Of a DNA stretch of 64,000 bases, positions 53,950 to 62,488 are shown in pieces. This DNA is from RYN-133 sp963785425 (GTDB lineage: Bacteria > Actinomycetota > Actinomycetes > Mycobacteriales > Jatrophihabitantaceae), in assembly GCA_963785425.1 (NCBI GenBank), contig CAWAVG010000002.1:682001-746000 (forward strand), written 5' to 3'. Position numbers and translations under genes: made by a program. The number at the start of each line of letters is the position of its first letter. Position 1 is the first letter of the stretch. Under the pieces are notes generated by a model, which worked only from the letters and a program-made list of their open reading frames with translations, was not told where the DNA came from and ran no database searches.

Positions 53950-54800
53950 CAGCGTGACCCCTTGCAGTCGCCGGTGATCACGAAGTTGTCGTAGAACACG
54001 TCTGCCCCCGTCAGGCCGACGATCAAACCCACCCGGTTCCCTGTCGACCACGGGTGACTCGAGCCGCCCTTGCGATAGGTCTTGGTCAGGATGTGGCCGT
54101 TCACGTCCATGCCCAGTTCGGCCACCACCGTGCCGTTGTGCGCGCGCTGCAGGCACAGGGCGCGGATGTGGTTGCGCGCCGGGGCCGACTGCAGCACGCC
54201 CGACCACGACAGCTTGCGCAGCACGTGCACCGAGCCATCGGTGTTGTCCCAGAGCACGATCTGCGCGCCGGTGCGGGTGAAGTAGAACAGGAACGCCGAC
54301 GTCGACCCTCTCTTCGCTTCGTGGTTCCAGCACGAGAGGCCGTAGACAGCGTCCTTCGGCGACTTCGAACCGAGCACGGCGTCGGCATCGACCTGCACGC
54401 TGTAGTCGTGGGCGGCCTTCGTGATGTCGTACGGCGCCGGGACGGTCAGGATGGCGTCGTGCCGCTCGCCCATCCGGAACGTGCCGCCCTGATAGGAGCT
54501 GTACTGGCTGTAGAAGTGTTTCTCGTTGCCGACGTCCCAGCCGGTCGAGGCGGAGCTGAAGTCGTCGCAGAAGGCGCCGCTGCAGCCACCGGTCGGAGCC
54601 GATGAGGTCGACGGCGGCGCCGAACTGGTCGACGGCGGTGCCGACGTGGTCGGCGGCGCCGGCGAGGTGGACGGCGGCTGGCTCGTGACCGGCGCGCCGC
54701 TGCCGCTGCCCGAGCCGGCGGTCAACGACGCGCAGCCGCTGAGCACCAGCAGGCAGGTGCCGGCGGCCGCCGCAAGGGCCGGACGGATTCGGATGGGCAT
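53946..54800 (-). CDS. Predicted secreted lipoprotein, function unknown
   Basis: Protein of 284 residues with a lipoprotein signal: basic start, hydrophobic helix and lipobox VLSGC at about residues 19-23. A low-complexity Pro/Ser/Thr linker with repeats of APPSTSS follows (about 30-70). The folded part begins near CSGAFCDDFSSASTGWDVGN and resembles beta-sandwich (concanavalin-like) domains of the kind found in glycan-binding proteins, with FRMGERHDAILTVPAP, YGLSCWNHE and YDNFVITGDC. The remaining four or so cysteines may form disulfides. It is probably anchored outside the membrane; ligand unknown. It is convergent with rsmB, stop codons overlapping. Confidence 0.8.
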   Translation of the reverse strand: MPIRIRPALAAAAGTCLLVLSGCASLTAGSGSGSGAPVTSQPPSTSPAPPTTSAPPSTSSAPPSTSSAPTGGCSGAFCDDFSSASTGWDVGNEKHFYSQYSSYQGGTFRMGERHDAILTVPAPYDITKAAHDYSVQVDADAVLGSKSPKDAVYGLSCWNHEAKRGSTSAFLFYFTRTGAQIVLWDNTDGSVHVLRKLSWSGVLQSAPARNHIRALCLQRAHNGTVVAELGMDVNGHILTKTYRKGGSSHPWSTGNRVGLIVGLTGADVFYDNFVITGDCKGSRC

Positions 54801-54856
54801 CGAGCCTCCTCGCAGGGCCTGACGATCTCGCCTCGGGCGCGAATCTAGCGCGTCGT

Positions 54857-54862
54857 TAGACT
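54857..54862 (+). promoter_or_regulatory. Probable -10 box of rpe (leaderless)
   Basis: TAGACT ends 6 nt before GTG 54869. It supports that start rather than ATG 54908 and would drive the rpe-rib operon. Confidence 0.6.
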
Positions 54863-54868
54863 CGCCGC

Positions 54869-55564
54869 GTGCGCCCGTCCGGACCGGCCCCGTCGGCCAG
54901 CGAGCCGATGATCGCGCCGAGCATCCTGGCGTCCGACTTCGCCCGCCTGGCCGACGAGGCCGACGCCGTGCGCGGCGCCGACTGGTTGCACGTCGACGTG
55001 ATGGACAACCACTTCGTCCCGAATCTGACGCTGGGCCTGCCGGTCGTGAAGAGCCTGCACAAGGCGACCGACCTGCCGCTCGACTGTCACCTGATGATCG
55101 ACGATCCGGATCGCTGGGCCGTCGGCTACGCCGAGGCCGGCGCGGCCAACGTGACCTTCCACGCGGAAGCGGCCGGCGACATCGTGCAGACCGCCCGCGC
55201 GATCCGTGCGGCCGGCGCCCTGGCGGGCCTGAGTGTCAAGCCCGGGACACCGCTGGAGCCGTACCTCGAGGTGCTGCGCGAGTTCGACACCCTGCTGGTC
55301 ATGACCGTCGAGCCGGGCTTCGGCGGCCAGGAGTTCATGGCAGAGGTGCTGCCCAAGGTGCGCCGCGCCCGTGACGAGGTGCGCGCCGGACACCTGCGCC
55401 TGTTCATCGAAGTCGACGGGGGCATCACCGCCGAGACGATCGTCGCTGCCGCCGAGGCCGGCGCCGACGTGTTCGTCGCCGGGTCGTCGGTGTACGGCGC
55501 CGCCGACCCCGACAGGGCGGTCGCAGCGTTGCGCGCCACGGCGCGCGACGCGATGAACCGCTAG
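54869..55564 (+). CDS. rpe: Ribulose-phosphate 3-epimerase
   Basis: Interconverts ribulose-5-phosphate and xylulose-5-phosphate. TIM barrel of 231 residues: MIAPSILASDFARLADEA, WLHVDVMDNHFVPNLTLG (metal His/Asp), LDCHLMIDDP, VMTVEPGFGGQEFM and EVDGGITAETI, then the phosphate loop GSSVYGA. The GTG start gives a 13-residue Pro/Ser-rich extension before the conserved part. It supplies the precursor of riboflavin's 3,4-dihydroxy-2-butanone-4-phosphate and is followed 14 bases later by ribD. Confidence 0.96.
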   Translation: MRPSGPAPSASEPMIAPSILASDFARLADEADAVRGADWLHVDVMDNHFVPNLTLGLPVVKSLHKATDLPLDCHLMIDDPDRWAVGYAEAGAANVTFHAEAAGDIVQTARAIRAAGALAGLSVKPGTPLEPYLEVLREFDTLLVMTVEPGFGGQEFMAEVLPKVRRARDEVRAGHLRLFIEVDGGITAETIVAAAEAGADVFVAGSSVYGAADPDRAVAALRATARDAMNR

Positions 55565-55578
55565 CCGGGACGGCCCAC

Positions 55579-56616
55579 ATGCAACCCGACGAGGCCGAAC
55601 TGGCGGCGATGCGCCGTGCGCTCGCACTTGCGGAGACGGTACGGGGCCGCACGAGCCCCAATCCGCCCGTCGGCGCGGTCGTGCTCGGCACCGACGGCAC
55701 CCTGGTGGGCGAGGGCGCCACCGCGCCGGCGGGTGGCCCGCACGCCGAGATCGTGGCGCTGGCCGAGGCCGGCGCAGCCGCCCGAGGGGCGAGCGTCGTG
55801 GTGACTCTCGAGCCGTGCGCGCACACCGGCCGTACCGGGCCGTGCAGCGAGGCGCTGATCGCGGCCGGCGTCACCCGGGTCGTCTTCGCCGTCGCCGACC
55901 CGAACCCCGAGGCCGCCGGCGGACGCGCGGTCCTCGAGCAGGCGGGCGTCGAGGTCGCCGCGGGCCTGCTCGAGGCCGACGCCGCCGCGGGTGCGCTGCG
56001 GCCCTGGCTGCACGCCATCCGCACCGCCCGGCCCTTCGTCACGTGGAAGTACGCCGCGACGCTGGACGGGCGGGTCGCGGCGGCCGACCTCAGCTCGCAG
56101 TGGATCACCGGTCCGGTCGCACGCAGCGACGTGCACTCGCTGCGCGCGATCGTCGACGCGATCATGGTCGGCAGCGGCACGGTGCTCGCCGACGACCCGC
56201 AGCTGACGGTGCGCGGTGCCGACGGCGTCCCCGACGAGCACCAGCCGCTGCGCGTCGTGCTCGACCGCCGCCACCGTGTTCCGCTGGGGGCGCGGGTGCT
56301 CGACACGAGCGCCGAGTCGCTGGTGCTCGACACCGCTGTGCCCCGTTTCGCACTGAAGGCGCTCTTCGACCGTGGCGTTAGACATGTCCTGCTCGAGGGC
56401 GGCCCGACCCTCGCGGGGGCCTTCGTGGAAGGCCGGTGCGTGGACGAGGTCGTCGCCTACCTCGCGCCCAAGCTGCTGGGTGACGGTCCCCACGCTCTGG
56501 GCCCATCCGGAATCCAAACCTTGGTCGAGGCGGTCACACTGGATGTCATCGACATCGAGCGGCTGGGAGACGATCTGAAAATCGTCGGCCGCCCGCTCTG
56601 GCCCGAAGGGGAGTAG
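55579..56616 (+). CDS. ribD: Riboflavin biosynthesis bifunctional deaminase/reductase
   Basis: Second and third steps of riboflavin synthesis. It has 345 residues. The N-terminal zinc deaminase has HAEIVAL and PCAHTGRTGPCSEAL; the C-terminal reductase begins PFVTWKYAATLDGRVAAAD with SQWITG and VLLEGGPTLAGAF. The second motif reads PCAHTGRTGPC where many bacteria have PCCHHGRTPPC, a variant I believe is common in actinobacteria. It is the first rib gene of the operon; no room exists for an FMN riboswitch. Confidence 0.95.
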   Translation: MQPDEAELAAMRRALALAETVRGRTSPNPPVGAVVLGTDGTLVGEGATAPAGGPHAEIVALAEAGAAARGASVVVTLEPCAHTGRTGPCSEALIAAGVTRVVFAVADPNPEAAGGRAVLEQAGVEVAAGLLEADAAAGALRPWLHAIRTARPFVTWKYAATLDGRVAAADLSSQWITGPVARSDVHSLRAIVDAIMVGSGTVLADDPQLTVRGADGVPDEHQPLRVVLDRRHRVPLGARVLDTSAESLVLDTAVPRFALKALFDRGVRHVLLEGGPTLAGAFVEGRCVDEVVAYLAPKLLGDGPHALGPSGIQTLVEAVTLDVIDIERLGDDLKIVGRPLWPEGE

Positions 56617-56619
56617 GCC

Positions 56620-57342
56620 GTGTTCACCGGCATCATCGAGGAAGTCGGCGAGGTCGTCGACCTCGCGCACGACGGCGACTCGGCAGTGCTCCACGTCGCC
56701 GCGTCCGGCATCGTCGACGATCTCGTGCACGGCGCGTCGATCGCAGTCAACGGCGTCTGCCTGACGGTCGTGGGCTGGTCCGGCGACGGCACTGTGCCGA
56801 CCAGCACCGTCCAGATCGACTTCGACGTGATGGGTGAGACCCTCAAGCGGTCGTCGCTCGGCGCGCTCGCACCGGGCAGCCGGGTGAATCTCGAACGGGC
56901 GGTGCGCGCGGGCGCGCGCCTGGACGGGCACATCGTGCAGGGCCACGTCGACGGCACAGGCGTCGTCCTGTCGCGGACGCCGTCCGAGGCCTGGCACACG
57001 GTGCGCTTCGGCATCCCTACCGACCTGGCGCGCTACATCGCCCAGAAGGGCTCCATCGCCGTCGACGGGGTGTCGCTCACCGTCGCCGCGGTCGGCGACG
57101 ACTGGTTCGAGGTCGGCCTGATCCCGGAGACCCTGCGCGCGACGACCCTCGGCGCCGCGCAGGTCGGCGACGCCGTCAATCTCGAGGTCGACATCCTCGC
57201 CAAGTACGTCGAGAGGATTCTGGGTGACCACGAAGGCGATGAGCGCTCGCGCGAAGAGCCCGAGTCCCCCTCGCGCCGCCAGGCGCGATTCGGGTCGATG
57301 ACCCGCCCGAGCGGAACGACCGGTGGGGAAGAGATCCGATGA
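56620..57342 (+). CDS. ribE: Riboflavin synthase (alpha chain)
   Basis: Dismutates two lumazine molecules to riboflavin. It begins FTGIIEEVGEVVDLAHDGD, the family signature, and has two homologous lumazine-binding barrels (VNGVCLTVVG; SIAVDGVSLTVAAVGDDWF). The canonical protein ends near LAKYVERIL; here about 35 further charged residues (RSREEPESPSRRQARFG and beyond) are encoded by an inserted composite repeat, with no stop until 57342. Length is thus 240 instead of about 200. It overlaps ribBA by 4 bp. Confidence 0.95.
   Translation: MFTGIIEEVGEVVDLAHDGDSAVLHVAASGIVDDLVHGASIAVNGVCLTVVGWSGDGTVPTSTVQIDFDVMGETLKRSSLGALAPGSRVNLERAVRAGARLDGHIVQGHVDGTGVVLSRTPSEAWHTVRFGIPTDLARYIAQKGSIAVDGVSLTVAAVGDDWFEVGLIPETLRATTLGAAQVGDAVNLEVDILAKYVERILGDHEGDERSREEPESPSRRQARFGSMTRPSGTTGGEEIR
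57238..57330 (+). repeat. Composite junction repeat inside the 3' end of ribE
   Basis: GATGAGCGCTCGCGCGAAGAG (family B) at 57238-57258 is identical over 19 bases to the copies at 41268 and 43904. A GC-rich middle (CTCGCGCCGCCAGGCGCG) and a C-like end (CGCCCGAGCGGAACGACC) follow. The ribE frame runs through it. Confidence 0.8.
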
Positions 57343-58553
57343 GACTCGACAGCATCGAGCGCGCGATCACCGATATCAAGGCCGGCAAGGCCGTGGTCGT
57401 GATCGACGACGAGGACCGCGAGAACGAGGGCGACCTCATCTTCGCCGCGGAGCTGGCGACGCCGGAGCTGGTCGCGTTCATGGTGCGCTACACGTCCGGC
57501 TACATCTGCGTCCCGCTGACTGAGCAGGAGGCCGATCGGCTCGACCTGCCACCGATGTTCCGGGTCAACCAGGACCGGCGCGGCACCGCGTACGCCGTCA
57601 CCGTGGACGCGCGCGAGGGCGTCACCACCGGCATCTCGGCGACTGACCGCGCCCACACCATTCAGCTGCTCGCGGACCCGGGCGCCACCGCCGCCGATTT
57701 CAGCCGGCCCGGCCATGTCGTCCCGCTGCGCGCGAAGGACGGCGGCGTGCTGCGGCGCCCGGGCCACACCGAAGCCGCGGTCGACCTCGCCGTGCTCGCC
57801 GGGCTCCGTCCGGTCGGCGCGCTGTGCGAGCTCGTCAGCGAGAAAGACCCGTCGGGCATGGCGCGGGCGGACGAGCTGCGTGTGTTCGCCGACGAGCACG
57901 ACCTCGCGCTGATCTCGATCGCCGACCTGATCGCGTACCGGCGCCGGTTCGAGAAGCTCGTCGAGCGCGTCGCCTCGGCGCGCGTGCCGCTCCGGTACGG
58001 CGAGTACACCGCCGTCGGTTACTCGTCGAGCTACGACCAGCGCGAGCACGTCGCGTTCGTCTTCGGCGACATCGGCAACGGCGAGGACGTGCTCGTGCGC
58101 GTGCACTCCGAGTGCCTGACCGGCGACGTCTTCGGCTCGCTGCGCTGCGACTGCGGGCCGCAGCTGGACGCCGCGCTCGCCGCGATCGCCCGCGAGGGCC
58201 GTGGCGTGGTGCTCTACATCCGCGGCCATGAGGGACGGGGCATCGGGTTGCTGCACAAGCTGCAGGCCTACCAGCTGCAGGACGCCGGGTCCGACACCCT
58301 CGACGCGAACCTCGAACTCGGGCTGCCCGCCGACGCACGCGACTACGGCACCGGTGCGCAGATCCTCGTCGACCTGGGCATCCGCTCGATGCGGCTGTTG
58401 ACGAACAACCCCGCCAAGCGGGCCGGCCTCGAGGGCTACGGGCTGCGCGTCGTCGGCCGCGTACCGCTGCCGGTGAACGCGAACCCCGAGAACCTGCGCT
58501 ACCTCGAGACCAAGCGCGACCGCATGGGGCACGACCTGGATCTCTCGTCGTGA
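57339..58553 (+). CDS. ribBA: 3,4-dihydroxy-2-butanone-4-phosphate synthase / GTP cyclohydrolase II
   Basis: Two entry reactions of riboflavin synthesis in one 404-residue protein. The RibB domain has DDEDRENEGDLIFAAE and GHTEAAVDLAVLAGL. The RibA domain has VRVHSECLTGDVFGSLRCDCG with its zinc cysteines, YIRGHEGRGIGLL and GVRSMRLLTNNPAK-like sequence (IRSMRLLTNNPAKRAGL). Both active sites look intact. It overlaps ribE by 4 bp; a family A repeat begins on its stop codon. Confidence 0.96.
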   Translation: MRLDSIERAITDIKAGKAVVVIDDEDRENEGDLIFAAELATPELVAFMVRYTSGYICVPLTEQEADRLDLPPMFRVNQDRRGTAYAVTVDAREGVTTGISATDRAHTIQLLADPGATAADFSRPGHVVPLRAKDGGVLRRPGHTEAAVDLAVLAGLRPVGALCELVSEKDPSGMARADELRVFADEHDLALISIADLIAYRRRFEKLVERVASARVPLRYGEYTAVGYSSSYDQREHVAFVFGDIGNGEDVLVRVHSECLTGDVFGSLRCDCGPQLDAALAAIAREGRGVVLYIRGHEGRGIGLLHKLQAYQLQDAGSDTLDANLELGLPADARDYGTGAQILVDLGIRSMRLLTNNPAKRAGLEGYGLRVVGRVPLPVNANPENLRYLETKRDRMGHDLDLSS

Positions 58554-58640
58554 GCGACGCTTGCGGAGCGAACCATGGGCATCGCCCGCGGCGCGAGGCG
58601 CGGGTGTCAGCTCCGACCGGCCCGAGCGGAGCGAGTGGTC
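58552..58640 (+). repeat. Composite junction repeat (families A and C) between ribBA and ribH
   Basis: GAGCGACGCTTGCGGAGCGA begins inside the ribBA stop (TGA 58551-58553), followed by a GC-rich stretch with CGCCCGCGGCGCGAGGCGCGGG and the family C end GGCCCGAGCGGAGCGAGTGG. It fills nearly the whole gap and stops just before the ribH ribosome-binding site. Confidence 0.8.
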
Positions 58641-58653
58641 GCGAGGAGATGAC

Positions 58654-59157
58654 GTGAAGAGCGGAGCACCGTCGGCGGGCGCCGTGGCCGGCGCGTCCGA
58701 GCTGCGCGTCGCGGTCGTCGCCAGCCAGTGGCATGCCGAGGTGATGGACGGGCTGCTCGCGGGCGCGCGCCGGGCCCTCGCCGACTCCGGCGTCGCCGAG
58801 GTGACCGAGCTGCGGGTACCCGGCACGTTCGAGCTCACGGTCGCGGCCACCCGGCTCGCCGCGGCCGGGTTCGACGCGGTCGTCGCGCTGGGCGTGGTCA
58901 TCCGCGGCGGCACGCCGCACTTCGACTACGTGTGCCAGTCGGTGACGGCCGGGCTGACCTCGGTGGCCGAGCGGACCGGCGTCCCGATCGGGTTCGGCGT
59001 GCTGACCTGCGACGACGACAAGCAGGCACTCGATCGGGCCGGGCTGCCGGGCTCCGGCGAGGACAAGGGCTACGAGGCCGCCGCTGCCGCGCTGCAGGCC
59101 GCGGTCGTGCTGGCGCCCTATCCGCGCGAGGCGGTCAGGTCGCGCACCTCCGCGTAG
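58654..59157 (+). CDS. ribH: 6,7-dimethyl-8-ribityllumazine synthase
   Basis: Condenses the RibB and RibD products to lumazine; forms large capsids in many bacteria. It has 167 residues: VAVVASQWHAEVMDGLLAGARR, VPGTFELTVAATRLA, GVVIRGGTPHFDYVCQ (catalytic His), PIGFGVLTCDDDKQALDRAG. GTG 58654 has an AGGAG ribosome-binding site; in-frame codons upstream only translate the repeat. It closes the rib operon and its tail overlaps the end of the opposite-strand xylulokinase. Confidence 0.95.
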   Translation: MKSGAPSAGAVAGASELRVAVVASQWHAEVMDGLLAGARRALADSGVAEVTELRVPGTFELTVAATRLAAAGFDAVVALGVVIRGGTPHFDYVCQSVTAGLTSVAERTGVPIGFGVLTCDDDKQALDRAGLPGSGEDKGYEAAAAALQAAVVLAPYPREAVRSRTSA

Positions 59158-60526
59158 CGCTCGCGCACCGCCGGCACCGGGTCGGCCTCGAACGTCTCGG
59201 CCGCCCCTCGCTGCCACTGCGGCGCCTCCGTCGCGCCCGGAGAGCACCCACGCCGCCTGGCGCGCCGCACCGTCGGCGACGTACTCGCCCTGCGGCGGCA
59301 CGACGACCGGCGTCGCGAAGATCGCAGGGGCGATACGGCGCAGCGCCTCCGAGCGCGACCCGCCGCCGACCAGCAGCACCCGTCGCACCGCCACGCCCTG
59401 CTCGCGCAATGCGTCCAGCCCGTCGGCCAGGCCGCACAGCAGCCCCTCGATCGCCGCCCGGGCCAGATGTGCCGGGCTCGTGTTCTCGTGCCGAGCCCGA
59501 GCAGCGACCCGGTCGCGTCGGGCCGGTTCGGGGTGCGCTCGCCGTCGAAGTAGGGCACGAGCACCAGCCCGTCCGCTCCGGCGGGTGCCGACAGCGCGAG
59601 CGCGGACAGCTCGTCGTGCGAGACGCCGAGCAGGCGCGCCGTCGAGTCCAGCACCAGCGCGGCGTTGAGCGTGCACACGAGCGGCAGGAAGCGCCCGGTC
59701 GCGTCGGCGAATCCGGCGACGATGCCGGTCGGGTCGGCTGTCGCGTGCTCGCTGATCGCCGAGACGACGCCTGAGGTCCCGATCGACACGATCACGTCGC
59801 CCGGTTCGGCGGCCGACCCCGAGAGCGGCGGCCGCGTTGTCGCCCGTGCCGGGGCCGACCAGCACTCCGTCCGGTGTCCGGCCGGCCGCCTCGGCCGGCC
59901 CGAGCACGCGGGGCAGCAGCGGACGCGCGCCGAACGCCAGCCGCAGCAGGTCGTCGCGGTACTCGCCCTCCGCCGGCGACCAGTAGCCGGTGCCGCTGGC
60001 GTCGCCGCGGTCGGTGACCAGCTCGTCCAGCGTGTCGCTGCCGCGCAGCCGCCACGTCAGCCAGTCGTGCGGCAGGCACACCGCGGCGGTGCGCGCCGCG
60101 TTGTCGGGTTCGTGCTCGGCGAGCCAGCGCAGCTTGGTCACGGTGAACGATGCCACCGGCACCGAGCCGACCGCGTCCGCCCAGCCCTGCGCACCGCCGG
60201 GCAGCTCGTCGACGAGCGCCGCGGCGGCATCGGCGGAGCGGGTGTCGTTCCACAGCAGCGCGTCGCGCACGACCGCACCCGGACTCGTCGAGGCACACCA
60301 TGCCGTGCTGCTGGCCGCCGACGGCGATCGCTGCGACGTCGTCGAGGCCGCCGGCCTCGCTCGCGGCCTGCTCCCACGCCGTCCACCACGCCTTCGGGTC
60401 GACCGAGGTGCCCGACGGATGGGCGGCCGAACCGCTGCGCACCAGCTCGCCGCTGTCGGCGTCGCGCACGACGACCTTGCACGATTGGGTGGACGTGTCG
60501 ACCCCCGCGACCAACGTGGTGCTCAT
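59118..60526 (-). pseudogene. xylB: Xylulokinase (FGGY family) with four frameshifts
   Basis: Would phosphorylate D-xylulose. The whole 470-residue protein is recognisable in alternating frames: STTLVAGVDTSTQSCKVVV (ATP/substrate start), GGQQHGMVCLDES, then DALLWNDTRSADAAAALV and CLPHDWLTWRLRG in a second frame, IVSIGTSGVVSAISEH in another, PAHLARAAIEGLLCGLADGL and VLLVGGGSRSEALRRI, and a tail AVRERYAEVRDL. Joining them needs an extra base near 60280, an extra G in a GGGG run near 59820, a missing base near 59490 and one near 59240. No xylose isomerase or transporter is nearby. Either inactive or misread. Confidence 0.8.
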
Positions 60527-60586
60527 CACCGGTCCTCTCGTCGAAGCGGCTAGGGGTTCGACCCATCGTGGCAGACGCGATCCCGC

Positions 60587-60592
60587 TAGATT
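60587..60592 (+). promoter_or_regulatory. Probable -10 box of the universal stress protein gene (leaderless)
   Basis: TAGATT ends 6 nt before ATG 60599. It supports this start over the later GTG 60665. Confidence 0.55.
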
Positions 60593-60598
60593 CGCACC

Positions 60599-61114
60599 AT
60601 GAGAACCGGAGTGAACGCTGACCGGCGCTTCGCGGGGCCGACGCCTGTCGGTGAGAGTGACGCCGTGAGTGCATACACGACCGTGGTCGTCGGCACCGAC
60701 GGCTCGGACACCTCACTGGCCGCCGTCGATCGCGCGGCCGTCCTCGCCGCCGATTCCGGCGCCACCCTCGTCATCGCCTGCGCGTACTTCCCGCGCGACG
60801 AGCGGAGCACCGCTGCCGAGCGCGACGCGCTCGGCACCGAGGCCTACCAGGTGGTCGGCTCGGCGCCCGCCGAGGACACGCTGCAGACCGCCCGCGATCG
60901 CGCGAAGGCCAAGGGCGCCACGTCGGTCGAGACCAAGGCGATCGAGGGCAGGCCCGGCGACACGCTGAAGAACGTCGTCAAGGAGGTCGGCGCGGACCTG
61001 CTGGTCGTCGGCAACGTCGGGCTCAACACGCTCGCCGGCCGGATCCTCGGCTCGGTGCCGCTCGACGTCGTCCGGCACGCAGGCATCGACGTGCTCGTCG
61101 TCCACACGTCCTGA
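60599..61114 (+). CDS. Universal stress protein (ATP-binding UspA family)
   Basis: Single-domain Usp of 171 residues. After a 22-residue extension it reads YTTVVVGTDGSDTSLAAVDRA, with the ATP-binding pattern G-2X-G-9X-G(S) complete in GNVGLNTLAGRILGS near the C-terminus. Such proteins help survival under hypoxia or starvation in actinobacteria. The adenylate cyclase gene starts one base after its stop, so they are cotranscribed; cAMP-binding Usp proteins are known in mycobacteria, which makes the pairing suggestive. Confidence 0.92.
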   Translation: MRTGVNADRRFAGPTPVGESDAVSAYTTVVVGTDGSDTSLAAVDRAAVLAADSGATLVIACAYFPRDERSTAAERDALGTEAYQVVGSAPAEDTLQTARDRAKAKGATSVETKAIEGRPGDTLKNVVKEVGADLLVVGNVGLNTLAGRILGSVPLDVVRHAGIDVLVVHTS

Positions 61115-61115
61115 C

Positions 61116-62128
61116 GTGACCGGGTCCTCGGACGGGCCGGCACCGGCCGACCTGGCGCAGCTCGTCGATCGCGTCGAGACCGCGTTGCTCGGCGGCGAGC
61201 GCAAGTACAACCGCATCGAGATGGCCGAGAAGTCGGGCATCACTCTCGAGGAGGTGCGCGCGCTGTGGCGCGCCCTCGGGTTCGCCAGTGTCGACGACGA
61301 CGAGCGGCGCATGTTCACCGACGCCGACCTCGAGGCGTTGCGCCAGGTCAAGCGGCTCGCCGTCGGTCGGTGAGATCGACGACGAGGTGATGCGGGCGAT
61401 GACCCGCATCCTCGGTCAGTCCTTCGCCCGGCTCGCATCGTGGCAGGGCCAGCTGGTGATCGAGATCGTCGCGCAAGTCACCAGGCCTGATCGAGGGCGA
61501 CGGCGACCGGGTGATCGAACTGGTCGACGAGCTGATCCCACTGACCGGCGCGCTGCACGACTACGTGTGGCGCCGCCAGCTCGCGGCGTACTTCAGCCGC
61601 GTCAGTGCCGGCGAGGGCGGGTCGTCGAGCACGAAGGCGGTCGGCTTCGCCGACATGGCCGAGTTCACCGCGTTCACCCGCCGCTCCTCCGAATCGGAGT
61701 TGCGCGGAGTGCTCGAGTCGTTCGAGTCGGTGGCCACCGACATCGTCGGCGCACATCACGGCCAGATCGTGAAGACCATCGGCGACGAGGTGCTCTTCGT
61801 CGCCGACACCGCGGCCGACGGCGCCGAGATCGCGCTAGCCCTGCTGGAGGCCTCGGAGCAGGACGACGGGCTGCCGAGCCTGCGCGTCGGGCTCGCCGCA
61901 GGCCCGGTCGTCAGCCGCCTCGGCGACGTGTTCGGACAGACCGTGAACATCGCCAGCCGGTTGACATCGCTGGCCCGTACCGGATCGGTCCTCGTCGACC
62001 AGGGCATGTTCGAGGCGCTCGAGGACGACGACAGGTACATCCTCAAGGCGCTGCGGCCGGCGTCGGTGCGCGGTTACCACCATCTGCGGTCGTGGCGCTT
62101 GCGGCGGCGCCCTAGTACTGACCGATGA
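61116..62128 (+). pseudogene. Class III adenylate cyclase, Rv1264-like, with two frameshifts
   Basis: The first 85 codons (GTG 61116) encode a regulatory domain like that of the pH-sensing M. tuberculosis cyclase Rv1264 (NRIEMAEKSGITLEEVRALWRALGFA...FTDADLEALRQVKRLAVG) and stop at 61373. A tandem CGGT at 61364-61371 shifts the frame; EIDDEVMRAMTRILGQSFARL continues in a second frame, and from about 61485 a third frame has LIEGDGDRVIELVDELIPLTG and the catalytic domain. That domain has the metal Asp in GFADMAEFTAFTR, KTIGDEVLFVA, and the transition-state Asn/Arg in VNIASRLTS. So all catalytic parts exist but are not in one frame. Confidence 0.8.
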
Positions 62129-62468
62129 GGATGAGTACGAGCGCGACGACGACAGCGCCGACAAGCACGCTCGAGGCGATCAGTGCAGCCGGGCCCCGTC
62201 CGCCGGCGACGAACGTGCCGTTGTCGAGGTCGCGGGTCACCTGGCGGTAACGCGCCGTGCCGTAGGCGACGCCACTCGCGCCGGTGATCACGAGCAGCAC
62301 GCCGGCGACGGCGGTCGTCGTGCTGACGCGGTGCGCGAGGCCGGCCACCGCGAGCCCGAGCGCCATCACCGCTGCCGCGGTGCGCAGCCAGGCGAGATAC
62401 GTGCGTTCGTTGGCCAGGTGGTCGCGGGCGAGCGACGGGTCACCGGTCGGGGGTGGTTGTGCAGGCAC
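62112..62468 (-). CDS. DUF202-family membrane protein
   Basis: Small membrane protein of 118 residues with three hydrophobic helices and the DUF202 (YidH-like) signature LANERTYLAWLRTAAAVMALGLA. The C-terminus ends LVLILIGQY. Function in this family is unknown. Its 3' end overlaps the adenylate cyclase end on the other strand by 17 bp. It lies downstream of the LCP gene on the same strand. Confidence 0.85.
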   Translation of the reverse strand: MPAQPPPTGDPSLARDHLANERTYLAWLRTAAAVMALGLAVAGLAHRVSTTTAVAGVLLVITGASGVAYGTARYRQVTRDLDNGTFVAGGRGPAALIASSVLVGAVVVALVLILIGQY

Positions 62469-62488
62469 GTCCCTATCGTGGCAGCCCG

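Noticed and set aside
55565..55578. FMN riboswitch ahead of the rib genes
   Set aside because: rpe ends 14 bases before ribD, and the 68 bases before rpe hold only a leaderless promoter; the conserved RFN element (over 120 nt) does not fit.
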